A stretch of DNA of 64,000 bases, taken from the NCBI GenBank assembly GCA_949358305.1, contig OX442319.1, forward strand, positions 5,952,001 through 6,016,000, in the 5' to 3' direction. Under the pieces are notes generated by a model, which was given only the letters and a program-made list of their open reading frames with translations, did no database searches and had not been told where the DNA came from. The DNA is from Strigamia acuminata (taxonomy: Eukaryota > Arthropoda > Chilopoda > Geophilomorpha > Linotaeniidae). Position 1 is the first letter of the stretch. Each line of letters begins with the position of its first letter. Both the position numbers and the translations under genes were made by a program. Shown here in pieces: positions 1 to 10,400 of this stretch.

Positions 1-1270
1 TGGTTTGAAAATTTCTTAGTTCTACAGACATGATTTCGTGCTTTCTTAAAGCACAAAAGTCATGTTTTTGTGGAATCAGACCATTTTGATCTGGTTCAGA
101 ACTTCTAGTTCCAAACAAATTTCTATTTGCTTTCAAAAATTGTTGGTTTTCTTCAGAAATGGAGAAATTTTGGCATTTTATCTGGTCGAATTCTTTATTT
201 TTTTTTATAAAAACCCAAGATGGCGACTAGAAAGCAATGGAAAAACATGTGGTATTCACAGATTTTTCGGGAAAAGTTTGATTTTCAAAAAGATTTCGAA
301 AATCTGGGAAATCTGGGGATTAATTTCCAGGAAATTAATTCGAATCACGTTACCATGGGAAACATGGGGGGGGAAGTGACATCACTAATCCCTCTCCCAT
401 GAGTAGCCACACCAAGCAATCTAATGGATTCTAGTTGGTTGTTAATCAATCACCTCTGTCCGTTTTCGCAAACTACGGTCCTGTCTTTGACATTTCCAGT
501 GACTACCAGTTACAAGGAAGTCCTACAGACACGTGGGATTTTTACCAGCAAGTAAATATTGTATTTTATTATCGTTAAAGAAGTTACAGAGTCAAACTCT
601 ACAGACTTGAATGAATACACCTAACTTTTGATCGTACGATTGACACTGATTGTTTAAATAAACAATAATATGTCACCAACAAACGTTAAAATAAAGGCCA
701 CGTTGTGACCAAAATGGAGCAGCACTCAAGAAACTCATTTTTCCTTTACTCTTTAAAATATATATGTTTAGTAGCAGTGAGCAGAAGAATGCAAAATTTG
801 CATTCAAGGGTTTTGAATACCGACTCGCAGAAGGAATGACGCTGCCTGCGCCGGATTTCGCTCGCAACTTTGTCATCCTTACAGATGCAAAGTGACGGCG
901 GGCTCGGAGCTGTCTTTTCTGCAAGTAACAGACCAAGGTGTTTTTGTTGTAAAACCAGTTTGTCTAACAACTAGAATGCTGATTTGGAACATTTAGCTAT
1001 GGTTTGATAAACTCAGGCCATATGCTGAAATTTCTGAATTTGAAATGGAAAATTTAGTTTTGCTAAAAATCCATCCTTTGAGAAAAATGATTATATCATT
1101 AGCTTCGTCTCGCAAAAACCATTTCAAAGCACCATATATAATCACTAAAGTGACCAATACAAATGCTTATAGTCTTATAAAATCAATGATTTTACAATTA
1201 ATAAGTACATGCAATAGTGTGGAAACTTAAAGAGACTTATTTCTTCTGGAAAGAGAGCTCGATAGCCCAT
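1..1270. other. No gene recognised
   Basis: AT-rich sequence with only short open frames (longest about 105 codons, Phe/Ile-rich and without a recognisable domain). No convincing splice-linked exons, RNA gene or transposon ends were found. A run of G at about 367-374 is the only compositional oddity. Confidence 0.5.
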
Positions 1271-1274
1271 TTTA

Positions 1275-1541
1275 GATGAGGAAGATGAAGAAGTTCTTGA
1301 AAACCAACCTGTGGACACTGGAACAGCAACAATATTGCCAACTCCAGTGCGACCAACGGAATCTGGTATCGCAACCAAGTTGCCAACACCAGTAAAACCT
1401 TTTGGGAAACCGAAAAGGAAGAAAGCCTTGCTGTTGCCACAAGTGGATTCGCAAAAACCCACGACAGTTCGACCAAAACCAAATTCGGACTCAATTAGAC
1501 CTTCGAGAAATCACATTTTACCGATCCGATATCGTGATTGA
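1275..1541 (+). pseudogene. Probable Ty1/copia polyprotein fragment
   Basis: An open frame of about 88 codons begins with an acidic stretch (EEDEEVLEN), continues as a Pro/Thr-rich linker, and ends in RPSRNHILPIRYRD before a stop. That closing motif resembles the RxSxRxxxPxRY segment usually found between integrase and reverse transcriptase in Ty1/copia polyproteins. A true copia reverse-transcriptase scrap lies at 5415, which supports the idea, but the two cannot be linked. An alternative is an exon of an unrecognised host gene, because the frame follows a possible acceptor (cccattttag). Confidence 0.35.
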
Positions 1542-1652
1542 CCGCTAGGTGACACTTCAAATCGGAAGACCCATTTGGACCAATCACAGACTGTTTACAT
1601 AACATCTGCGGTCCATACGCCAATTAAACGTTCGCAGGACGTCTTCCGGTTC

Positions 1653-1662
1653 TATACTTAAA
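1653..1662 (+). promoter_or_regulatory. Possible TATA box
   Basis: The sequence tatacttaaa lies about 100 bases before the ATG at 1762. A start site near 1685-1700 would give a short leader. This is inference from position only. Confidence 0.25.
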
Positions 1663-1761
1663 CACCACCATTTGTTGATGAAGTCACTTATTCACTGCGA
1701 TCGCCACTGACCAGTTGCGAGGAACTTCTCTGGAAAATCGAAACAAAAGTTTGGAAAAACG

Positions 1762-3036
1762 ATGGAAAATCACCGAAACAACGAATGGGTCCAGTGCCCA
1801 GTTTGCAACGGCTTCGGCTACATCACGCTGTGGAATCTATCGCGAATCCCGTGCATGAACTGCGGCGGAGACGAAATAGTGCTGACGGATCAACCACTCG
1901 AGGAATGGTTCGTCATGTTCATGTCGCTGCCCAGTCAGCCGATTCCACCGCACCACCGACAAATTAACTGGATGCGCGTCCAATCGCGCGCAAAACGCGA
2001 AAGGGAAAACGCAGACAGGGAACAAGCGCGTGCGGCGAATGCCGCGCCGACGGAACCCCCAAAGAAGAGACAGAAAACGGCAACAAAGAGCGTACGCTCT
2101 CAACCGCCGCCGACTGCCTCTACTAATATTTCTACGAAGAAACCCGCAGCGACGACGTCGCAGAAGGTTCTTCGTCCGCCACATAAGCCGTTTGTGCTTA
2201 AAAAGAAGGCTGCCGAGGAGACAAAAGCGACCGTACAAAGTACCGTCGCCCCAACTCCTCATCAACCTCCGACCGCCCGTCCAAACATTTCGGAGAAATT
2301 GCTGGAAATGCGACAGCTCGTGGCGATCGAAAATCCCACGTTGAGTGAACGAAGCGTGAACACCGAAGCGAAAATTCGATACAGAGCGCAGAAACACGCG
2401 GACCATAAGGACCGAATGGCGAAACGAGACGCCGAGACAGCGGCTCATCAGCAATTGACTGCGCCATCGGCCACAATCTCATGGAACGCGCCACGCGCAC
2501 TCGTTAAGAAAATCCCGGCTCAAACGGAAAAAACTCCCGATGAGCTACGAACAGCTTGGACGGGACAGTACGGTCCTCAGCCAATCCAAGGTATTGTGAA
2601 CCTAATCCCAACCAAAGCCACGGCGGCCGCAATCGCGTTTCCAGCGGCTTGCCAACTACCGCAAACGGCGCAAACGATGTTTGGTGCCAATACAGCGGCG
2701 ACGCCGGCTGTCATTATGCCGCCGATTGTTGGAGAACGCCCGACGAACGTCGTGTTCCAGGGATTCACGGATCCTCCACCAGTTTGCGACAACAATGTAA
2801 TCACCGCCGAAGCAACGATCGAGACCCCGATGCAGATTGACGGCGCACCGAACAAGGAGTCGTACACGCCGCCACCGCCACCGCCAGTCGTTCCCGAGCC
2901 CAAAGCTACCGTCGTGAAAAAGAAGTCGAACAAGAAGTCACGCAAGAAGCTGGCGGAGGAGTTCGTTGACGACAAAACCGAAGGAGAACCAAAAAGCGAC
3001 GATATGCCACCCACACCGGGTAAATCGCTGCAGTGA
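1762..3036 (+). CDS. Disordered protein with N-terminal Cys4 cluster
   Basis: Intronless frame of 424 codons, much GC-richer than its flanks, starting at the first ATG after a possible TATA box. Residues about 12-35 hold two CxxC knuckles (CPVC and CMNC) separated by about 18 residues, which should bind one zinc. The remainder is low in complexity: Ala/Pro/Thr/Lys-rich with basic patches near residues 75-100, a run of six prolines near residue 373, and a Lys/Ser-rich patch followed by an acidic tail. I do not recognise the family. A nuclear or nucleic-acid-binding role is a guess from the zinc cluster and basic patches. Lack of introns, a poly(A) run at 3187-3200 and nearby retroelements leave open a retrogene or a retroelement ORF1/Gag-like origin. 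Confidence 0.6.
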   Translation: MENHRNNEWVQCPVCNGFGYITLWNLSRIPCMNCGGDEIVLTDQPLEEWFVMFMSLPSQPIPPHHRQINWMRVQSRAKRERENADREQARAANAAPTEPPKKRQKTATKSVRSQPPPTASTNISTKKPAATTSQKVLRPPHKPFVLKKKAAEETKATVQSTVAPTPHQPPTARPNISEKLLEMRQLVAIENPTLSERSVNTEAKIRYRAQKHADHKDRMAKRDAETAAHQQLTAPSATISWNAPRALVKKIPAQTEKTPDELRTAWTGQYGPQPIQGIVNLIPTKATAAAIAFPAACQLPQTAQTMFGANTAATPAVIMPPIVGERPTNVVFQGFTDPPPVCDNNVITAEATIETPMQIDGAPNKESYTPPPPPPVVPEPKATVVKKKSNKKSRKKLAEEFVDDKTEGEPKSDDMPPTPGKSLQ

Positions 3037-3505
3037 AGTTTTTCGCCGTTAAGACTTTTATAGTGCCAGAAATAATGTTTTTTATTGTTCAAAACAAGTT
3101 TTTTTATTATTATTATTCCAAAGTGTTAAAATTAGTATACTTATTTCAATGTTAAATTAATTCAATAATTACAAATATTAGATTTAAAAAAAAAAAAAAA
3201 GGTTTAAAAGTGTTTATTCATGTATTTAAATTACAAGTGTTTATTTTACATTTTTATTTTTCAATAGTGTTTACATTTGTACAAGTTTCCATCCTGGGGG
3301 TAAGTGTGTATGTGTTCCTTTGTAGTGTTGTTGTTTTCCCAAGTGCATTCCTACCGGTGATCTTCGTTCTAGCTGATGGCTCGTCCGAAATATGGTCATC
3401 TGATAATCTGAAAAAAGAAAAGTAATATGATGTGTTAACTTTCAACAACCACTTCAGTGATTGCGTTGTACCCCCTCGTACTTACCTTTTTCCAGGGGGG
3501 GGAAA
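3037..3505. other. AT-rich 3' flank, no gene
   Basis: Holds a 14-15 base A run at 3187-3200 and T-rich sequence. No coding frame of note. The run of G at 3495-3502 borders the following LTR-like repeat. Confidence 0.4.
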
Positions 3506-4087
3506 TGTGACCAGCTGCCCCTGCGCACGGGTCGCTGCACTGCAACGGCAATGCACTTGGCGCAGCTCCAGCGCCTCTCGTATCTCGCGCAGCCTGTTGC
3601 GGTCCTCCGCAACCAGGTGGAGCTGCGGGCCTTTGGTCAAGCAGGATCGGGCCCCGGAAGTCGCCCTTCCGGAAGTGGTTGGCCCCGTAGGGACAAGAGA
3701 GTTGTTCAGCAACCAGCAAGGCGAACGGTCGCATTGCGACCGCCTCCGAAACTGGCTGCAAAGATAACCTGAGCGTCCAGTTGCGCCACGTCCGTCGGAC
3801 GTTATCCGTAACTTCGGCGACGTGGCCCAAAAGAAATAACCGACCTCGTGTGTCATGGCGGCCGATGGCCGCCGTGCCACGCGGTCTGATTAGGGGCGGT
3901 TCGAAGGAACCGCCGCCTTGGGAAATACACTATGGGACACTACAATCATACCCCTAGACATCCAATAAAGCCATAACTAAACTATATTGTGTCTCCGTGT
4001 ATTTCGTGGTTAGTTTTATCGTGTGTGTTGCGTCCAGCACCTCCGTGGCTCTCCCCCGACCACGCGGTGTCCGTTCGAACACTCACA
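3506..4087 (+). repeat. LTR-like repeat, family A, copy 1
   Basis: Begins TGTGACCAGCTGCCCC and ends GAACACTCACA, so it carries the TGTGA/TCACA ends typical of LTRs. An AATAAA signal lies about 120 bases before the end (near 3964). Two relatives occur at 12840-13371 and 37610-38114. Unlike those, the 4-base flanks here (gaaa and atgt) do not match, so this copy may have recombined or be truncated. No internal retroelement genes adjoin it. Confidence 0.65.
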
Positions 4088-4446
4088 ATGTATACTGTAA
4101 TGAATTAGCAATTTTTAATTTTTTAAGTAAATATATATTCTAAAATCACAAAATATTATTTTCCACTGAATGAGAAATCCTGCCATGACCTTTTTTAGTA
4201 CAGAAACTAGCTGTTTACCCGCAAAATGTAAAATCAGACAAAAATATACAGCTATAATGTGGAATAAAATAAATAAAACGTAACAAATTTTAAAAGTCAA
4301 CACACAAAATCAGATTTTTAATTGGAAACATTTGCCAATGTCCGAATTTGTCTGTAGCACTGAATGAACGAACTCGCCACGCCTGGATGCGTTATAAAAG
4401 CAGTCCGAACTGCTGTCTCTATACAAAGAAACCGTGTTTACACAAA
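4088..4446. other. AT-rich spacer
   Basis: No gene seen. It separates the family A LTR from the 3' end of the minus-strand secreted-protein gene and may include that gene's 3' untranslated region. Confidence 0.4.
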
Positions 4447-5181
4447 CTAAAACCTTAGCAAAAACCCGAATACTAAATCACCTATGCCCATTGCAATTGG
4501 TCCTTCTTTGAACATCGAATTTACTGATTTCGCAACTTTTTCTTCATTCTTTTCGGAACATATTCCAAAGATATCCCTAAACAGCACATTGACCATGAAA
4601 TAGGAAAGTTTGTTGTCGTGGCTACTGATTTCTTTAAATGCTTTCTATTAAAATAGAATAACTTACAGCAAAATTTACAACGAAAAATTCAAATTTGCTT
4701 TCTTACACTATTGAATACTTTTCCACATTTAGGTGCATCTGCAAAAGCATAACTGTCTGTTTGGCAATAACATACCTGTCAAAAAATGATTTTTTTTCTT
4801 CAATTATGTTAAGCAGAGAAGCCAGAACTTACAAGTTAGTTTACTAGTTACTTACATCGGCTTTAATCATTCTGGTAAAGCAGCCACACATGTGCTGTCC
4901 GAGCTGTAAATGGAATTTTATTTTATATTTATTAGCTTACATTTTGTTTACAAGATACTTTGCCGTCATCTTGTTTGATTTTAGTTTCGAAAGTCTTGCA
5001 CATTAAGTTGACCATTTTGTCTTTCACTACACATTCCTAAAACAAATTAACACGACTGTTAAGAATTAAAAAATATAAAAATAACGTGGTTATTAATTAC
5101 ATCGTCGTCAGCAGAAACTGTGGTTGTTAATATAGAAAAAGCAAAGACAAAACAACCTTTGGCAGTCAGAGCAAACAGCAT
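4447..5181 (-). CDS. Five-exon gene for a small secreted Cys-containing protein
   Basis: Assembled by eye from exons 5181-5101, 5036-4941, 4903-4856, 4775-4707 and 4644-4447. Each junction has gt...ag borders (donors gtaatt, gtaagc, gtaagt, gtaaga; acceptors ttttag, tttacag, gacag, aatag) and every intron is phase 0. The product is 163 residues. Residues 1-about 24 form a signal peptide (MLFALTAKG, then a hydrophobic stretch ending TVSA), followed by DDD. Exons 2-4 carry most of the cysteines, including CGC and CYC motifs. The last exon is mainly helical and amphipathic and ends in a hydrophobic stretch. It is probably a secreted or lumenal protein. No family recognised. The consistent phases across five exons argue strongly for a real gene. 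Confidence 0.75.
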
Positions 5182-5414
5182 GTTGAGATTTGTAGCTTCT
5201 AAATATGAATGTTCTATTTAATTTAAACCTTCAAGGTTTCGGGAAAATGAAATAATGCATTTTGCAGTAACACCTGTGCATCTGTTTTGCAAAACACATA
5301 TAGTTGTCATTGCACAACATCATGCTTTACAAAACTGCGGAATATTTTTATGACAAATAAATATAAAGATTTATGATAAAAGGAAGTTAAGGGGTGCAAA
5401 CGTCAAAAAACTAA

Positions 5415-5651
5415 ATGAATGACAAAGAATATAATATAATATACATGCTACATCTTGCTACAACAAGCGTGACAATTTACACACGAAAAAATGGAAAAAT
5501 AATGATTGTTGCCATTTATGTTGACGATTTATTAATTTTTACAGCCGATCAAAACGTCAGGAAGCGGCTAAAAGATGAACTGCTGTCGAAATTCCATATA
5601 TAGGACTTGGGCCTCAAAATTTGAATCAGTAGGAAGGAACCGATGAGTCGC
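5415..5651 (+). pseudogene. Ty1/copia reverse transcriptase fragment
   Basis: The frame contains the catalytic YVDDLLIFT box typical of copia reverse transcriptases, followed by RKRLKDELLSKF and, after an in-frame TAG, DLGLKI (the usual F.mkDLG sequence). Another stop follows. Only about 75 codons remain, with no other copia domains next to them, so it is a dead fragment. Confidence 0.75.
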
Positions 5652-6428
5652 GGCATCCAGGTGAGTCTGTAGTGACCCTAGTGGTCACTAGATGGAAAAC
5701 AGAAATGAGTCTGAAAATGTTTTATATTTTATATTTTTTATTGTTGTGTTTATTTTTTATGCTACTTGAGGGAAAGTAGCTTGGAGAAACATGAGGGTGG
5801 TTGCCAGGGCAACCAGCCCATCAGCTGTTTCCAACAGGAAATGCTTCCTGCAAAGAGTGTGAAAACTCAGTTTGAATCCAGTCTTTGCTATGAATAGTCA
5901 CAAAAATCTACCCTTGAAAACCATTGAAATTCTGTGTGTAGATTGTGGCTTTGCTTGACATTTGAGCTCATTTCTTGTGTCAACCATTGTTAATACAGGA
6001 GTTTTCTTGCCGTGACCCATTCCGGCTAGATTTCTTCTTGCTGCCGTGAGAATACGACAGCGAGAACTCATTCTTGCCAATTAACGATTAATTGGTGAGT
6101 ATTTATTTCACTAGTATTATTAGTCCAATTGTATAACTTTGAGTTAAAGTTAGCATTCATTTAATCATCATTTATCCATTGTATTTTATCTGAAGTTTGT
6201 TCAAGTAGAATAAATTATAGTATTTTTATTGAATTTAGTGTTAGAAGTAATTATTTTGATAAGTCTAGTCTTAGCATCAGTGAGTTAGAATTATTCCAGC
6301 TCATTACAAGTCAAATATTGCTCGTTGGCGATGTTATTACGTCATACTTTGTCACATGTGGTCTGGAAAGCTTCAATTTGTTGTTAAACAAGTTAAAATC
6401 CAAATGCGTTAAAAATCAAATTGAATTA
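5652..6428. other. No gene recognised
   Basis: Contains a palindrome around 5673-5690 (gtgaccctagtggtcac) and another near 5799-5814 (ggttgccagggcaacc). The stretch could be LTR or leader sequence of the copia scrap upstream, but no paired LTR or target duplication was found. Confidence 0.35.
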
Positions 6429-6705
6429 AAATTTGCAAATTTCTTTTTCTTTTCATTCGTAAAATTTATAAATTTATAAATACGAAAGTGTCATCGGGTG
6501 AGAGTAATATGAAAACAAATGACAACACGGGTTGATACGAATCAAAATAACATGAAATAATAATAAAAGACAATACCGTAATAATAATAAATAAAATAAG
6601 TTTTGGATTTAATTATTTATTTCATTTATTGCACAAATAAAATAACATTGAAATTACGTCGTCCTTGTAACAACATTGAGTTTCCGAGTTGGCATCCACA
6701 ATATT

Positions 6706-7545
6706 CTAGACGACGCCCCTGCAGCAAATGTGTTTATCAGATTCGATTAGCTTGTTTCCGCAACATGTATCAGTTTTATCCCGACTCAGATTAAAAATGC
6801 TGTCTTCGCAACAAATTTCTTTAGCCGGATCGATCAGGTGCGATCCGCAGCAGCTCAGCGACCGAACCCCGGAAGTCAATATGCTACCCTTGCAGCAATA
6901 TTGCGTGCCCGGATCGTACACGTGCGATCCGCAGCAGCGCCCCCCCATTGTCGACCCATAGCTGGAAGTTATAATGCTATTTTCGCAGCAATATTGCGTG
7001 TCCGGATCGTACACGGTCGATCCGCAGCAGCGCAGCGACCGAGATCTGGAAGTTATAATGCTATTTTCGCAGCAATATTGCGTGTTCGGATCGTACACGT
7101 GCGATCCGCAGCAGCGCCCCCCCATTTTCGACCCATAGCTGGAAGTTATAATGCTATTTTCGCAGCAATATTGCGTGTCCGGATCGTACATGTGCGATCA
7201 GCAGCTGCCGGAATCCACAATTGTACCATTGAGGCACACTTGTTTCGTTACATCTATTTCGGACGATCCGCAACACTTCTGGTACGAATGTTGGAATTTT
7301 GGAAACACACTACCGGAGCAACACTCTTGGGATGCAGGATTGTAAGCAGCTACGTCGCTTTCCTCTATCGATTAAAATGAACAATTAACAAGAAGTCGAA
7401 GAAATCAAAGAAACTAATACTCACTCAATGAACGTCCTTTATAGTTGTGTTTGTTGTAATGGAACCGATCCAAGCTGACATAACCAAAACTTAAGAAGAA
7501 CACTTGCAAAGTGAATAATACCACGAGTGTAGACTTGGTGCACAT
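6706..7545 (-). pseudogene. Galaxin-like secreted protein, copy 1, with in-frame stops
   Basis: Exon 1 (7545-7425) encodes a signal peptide (MCTKSTLVV...FLSFGYVS). A 60-base gt-ag intron follows, then a long exon from 7364. The protein consists of repeats with paired cysteines (CCGS, YDPDTQYCC, CCENS), the pattern of galaxins, secreted proteins known from coral skeleton matrix and other invertebrates. In the reading frame fixed by the signal exon there is a TGA at 7200-7198, where the motif CCGSH is expected, and the frame then stays open to a TAG at 6708-6706. Copy 2 reads AAG at the equivalent of that TAG and continues for about 16 more residues ending in CCYK. The gene therefore looks decayed, though very recently. 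A product truncated after about 95 residues is possible. Confidence 0.75.
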
Positions 7546-8370
7546 GATTGCTGAAAAGAAATTTTTATTGAATTATTCAATTATTCAATCAAAATTATTC
7601 GATTTCATGAAAACTTCAAAATGCCAAAACTGGTAATGCCTAATACTGTGTAACTCGGTGTTTTACACAATTGTTTTGTGTTTTGTGTTTTTTTTTTAAA
7701 AAAAGCAGGACAAAATATACCTGTAACCAGCACGCAAGCAGTCAAAATAGTGAATTAATTCTCAGCGCTCAACACAAATTTATCTATTCAATGGCGTAAG
7801 GAAGTTGCAGGTAAAAACAAAACAAACAAAATTCATTTGCACAACAAAAAAGGTGAAAACGCTGAATTTCTATGGTTGTTTTTGCATGCATGCATAAATT
7901 TTATATTTACACAGCCTTATATTGGATGATGCAACGTTAGTTAGAAGTTAAAAGAATTGTTTTGCCGCATCCTATGAATTATATTTACCGAGAGGATACG
8001 TGCAATAAATAAATAAATAAATAATTAATCGCACAAGTAACTTGCATTTTGTATTTATGTTCATCGGCGTTATGCAACTTACCGGTAATGGTTTATTTAT
8101 TTAATACGGAGTCAAGAGCATGGGGTTTTACCTCTCCATTTTTATTTTTGAACTATTCCCAACTTAAATTAAAATTTGCAAATTTCTTTTTCTTTTCATT
8201 TGTAAAATTTATAAATTTATAAATACGAAAGTGTCATCGGGTGAGAGTAATAGGAAAGCAAATGACAACACGGGTTGATACGAATCAAAATAACATAAAA
8301 TAATAATAATACATAAAATAAGTTTGAATTTCCTTTTTTCATTTATTGCACGAGTAAAATTACATTGAAA
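7546..8370. other. Spacer between galaxin-like copies
   Basis: Upstream flank of copy 1 and downstream flank of copy 2. Almost the same AT-rich sequence recurs upstream of copy 2 (about 9844-10400), so it is likely to hold the shared promoter. A run of aaat repeats lies near 8005-8030. Confidence 0.4.
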
Positions 8371-8895
8371 TTACGTCTTGTAACAACATTGAGTTTCCGG
8401 GTTGCCATCCACAATGTTCTTGACAAAGCCTCTGCAGCAAATTTGTTTACCAGATTCGATTAACTTCTTCCCGCAACAAGTTTCGTTTTTAACGGGACTC
8501 AGATTAAAAATGCTGCCCTCGCAACAAATTTTTCCGGTCAGATCGTGCAGGTCCGATCCGCAGCAGCTCAGCCCCCGACGGCTGGAAGTAAAAATGGTAC
8601 GGCCGCAGCAATATTGCGTGTTCGGATCGTACAGGCGGCTCGATCCGCAGCAGCGCAGCCCCCGACGGTCGGAACCCACAACGGTACGCTCGCAGCAATA
8701 TTCCGTGCCCGGATCGTACAGGAGGCTTATTGATCCGCAGCAGCGCAGCGACCGATGCTTGGAATTCACAATGCTACCATCGCAGCAAAGTTGCGTCTTC
8801 GGATTGTACAGCTTCGATCCGCAGCAGTGGTAGCCTTTTTCCAAAGAAAGCGCTTTGCCGTCACAGCACACTTCTTTCGTTCCATCTATTACGGA

Positions 8896-9556
8896 GAAGT
8901 CCATTCATTTCGTCGCCATTCATTTCGTCGCACCCGTACTTTTTTTTAATAAAGGCTGTGTTGAAAATTTTTTTTTCATTTCGTCGCCCTTATTTCATCA
9001 ACATATCATTTCGTCGCCCTTTCATTTCGTCGCCCTATCATTTCGTCGCCATATCATTTCGTCGCCATGTCATTGTTGTGGCATTTCGCTAACTTGTGGC
9101 CAAATTCTGGCAAACTTGAGGCCAAATTCTGGCAAACTTGTGGCCAAATTCTGGCAAACTTGTGGACAAAATGTGGCCAAATTCTGGCCAACTTGTGGAC
9201 AAAATGTGGCCAAATTCTGGCCAACTTGTGGCCAAATTCTGGCAAACTTGTGGCAACATTGAGGCCAAATTGTGGCAAAATTGTAGCCAAATTGTGGACA
9301 AGATGTGGCCAAATTCTGGCAAACTTGTGGCCAAATTCTGGCAAACTTAGGCGTATCATTTCGTCGCCCTTCATTTCGTCGCCGTGTCATTTCGTCGCCC
9401 TTCTGTTCGGTTTGGGTTGTTTTGGTTGTTCAACCGTATCATTTCGTCGCCCTTCATTTCGTCGCCCTTTTTACGTTTTGGGTGTCATTTCGTCGCCAAA
9501 AACGGCGACGAAATGACACGGCGACGAAATGAAGGGCGACGAAATGAAGAAACCCC
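8896..9556. mobile_element. Inverted-repeat element with satellite arms, 8-bp target duplication
   Basis: Flanked by the direct repeat ATTACGGA (8888-8895 and 9557-9564); the galaxin frame continues across if the element and one copy are removed. Both ends are built from tandem copies of a 14-15 base unit, cttcatttcgtcgcc, in opposite orientation, and the centre is a 22-bp minisatellite. The right end also has an internal hairpin of the same unit around 9485-9550. No transposase frame. The 8-bp duplication fits hAT-like or other 8-bp-duplicating transposons. Confidence 0.85.
9096..9350. repeat. 22-bp minisatellite inside the element
   Basis: About 11-12 tandem copies of a unit like ggccaaattctggcaaactt, with variants (gacaaaatgt). 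Its high order keeps several frames open on both strands; these frames are artefacts. Confidence 0.85.
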
Positions 9557-10400
9557 ATTACGGACGATCCGCAACACTTCTGGTACGAATGTTCAAATTT
9601 TTCTAACAACTTCCCGGAGCAACACACTTGGGATGCAGGGTTGTAAACAACAACGTCGCTTTCCTCTATCGATTAAAACGAACAATTAACAAGAAATCGA
9701 AGAAATCAAAGAAACTACTCACTCAATGAATGTCCCTTGGGTTTTTTAGTAGTAAACCGAGACCGACGCAAGCTGACATAACCAAAACTTAAGAAGAACA
9801 CTTGCAAAGTGAATATTACCACGAGTGTAGACTTACTGTACATGATTACTGGAAAGAATTAACATTATTCAACTTCATGAAAAATTCAAAATGCCAAAAA
9901 CTGGTAATGCCTACTGTGTAACACGGTGTCTTACACAATTGTTTTGTGGTTTTATTGCAAAAAAAACAGCAGGGTAAAATAGACCTGTGTGTAACCGGCA
10001 AGCACGCAGTCTCAATAATGAATTTCTCAGCGCTCAACACAAATTTATCTATTCAATGGCGAAAGGAAGTCGCAGGTAAAAACAAAATTCATTTGCACAA
10101 CCAAAAAGGTGAAAATGTGAATCTCTATGGTTGTTTTTGCACGCACGCACAAATTTTATATTTACGAAATCAGCCTAATATTGGATTGTGCGATCTATTA
10201 ACAAAAGAGAGAGAAAAAAATTAAGGAAATACAAACAAATATGAAATAAGTTAGAAGAATTGCTTTGCCGCATCTTATGAATTATATTTACCGAGAGCGC
10301 ACAAATAACTTGTATTTTGTATTCATGTTCATCGGTGTTATGCAACTTACCGGTAATGGTTTATTTATTTAAACCGTGCAACGTGACTTGGCCTCCACAA

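Larger units (their letters stand above)
8371..9843 (-). pseudogene. Galaxin-like secreted protein, copy 2, interrupted by a transposon
   Basis: Signal-peptide exon 9843-9723 (MYSKSTLVV...) is followed by a gt-ag intron and a second exon starting at 9665. After about 33 codons this exon is split by a 661-bp insertion (8896-9556). Coding continues at 8895 with VIDGTKEVCC and runs to a stop at 8371, giving about six galaxin-type repeats with CCGS, YDPxTxYCC and CCGxT motifs. Reading through from the signal exon meets a stop within the insertion. The longest uninterrupted frame (8904-8371, 177 codons) takes its ATG from the insertion and lacks a signal peptide. Family membership is clear; function is probably lost or altered. 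Confidence 0.75.
6429..10400. repeat. Tandem duplication carrying two galaxin-like genes
   Basis: The segment from about 6429 to 8165 is repeated head to tail from about 8170 to 10400. Both units share an AT-rich 3' flank (aaatttgcaaatttcttttt at the start of each), the galaxin-like repeat exon, the signal-peptide exon and an upstream flank ending near caacttaccggtaatgg. The second unit is longer because a 661-bp element sits in its coding exon. Confidence 0.8.

Noticed and set aside
673-970. Minus-strand ORFs of 74-87 codons near the window start
   Set aside because: No domain, no splice support, ordinary length for chance frames.
6838-8833. Plus-strand ORFs with repeating RSAAAQRP or DPQQ motifs
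   Set aside because: Antisense of the galaxin-like repeats.
9054-9516. Overlapping ORFs on both strands with repeating FGHKFARIWPQ or GQILANLW motifs
   Set aside because: Translations of a 22-bp minisatellite within a transposon.
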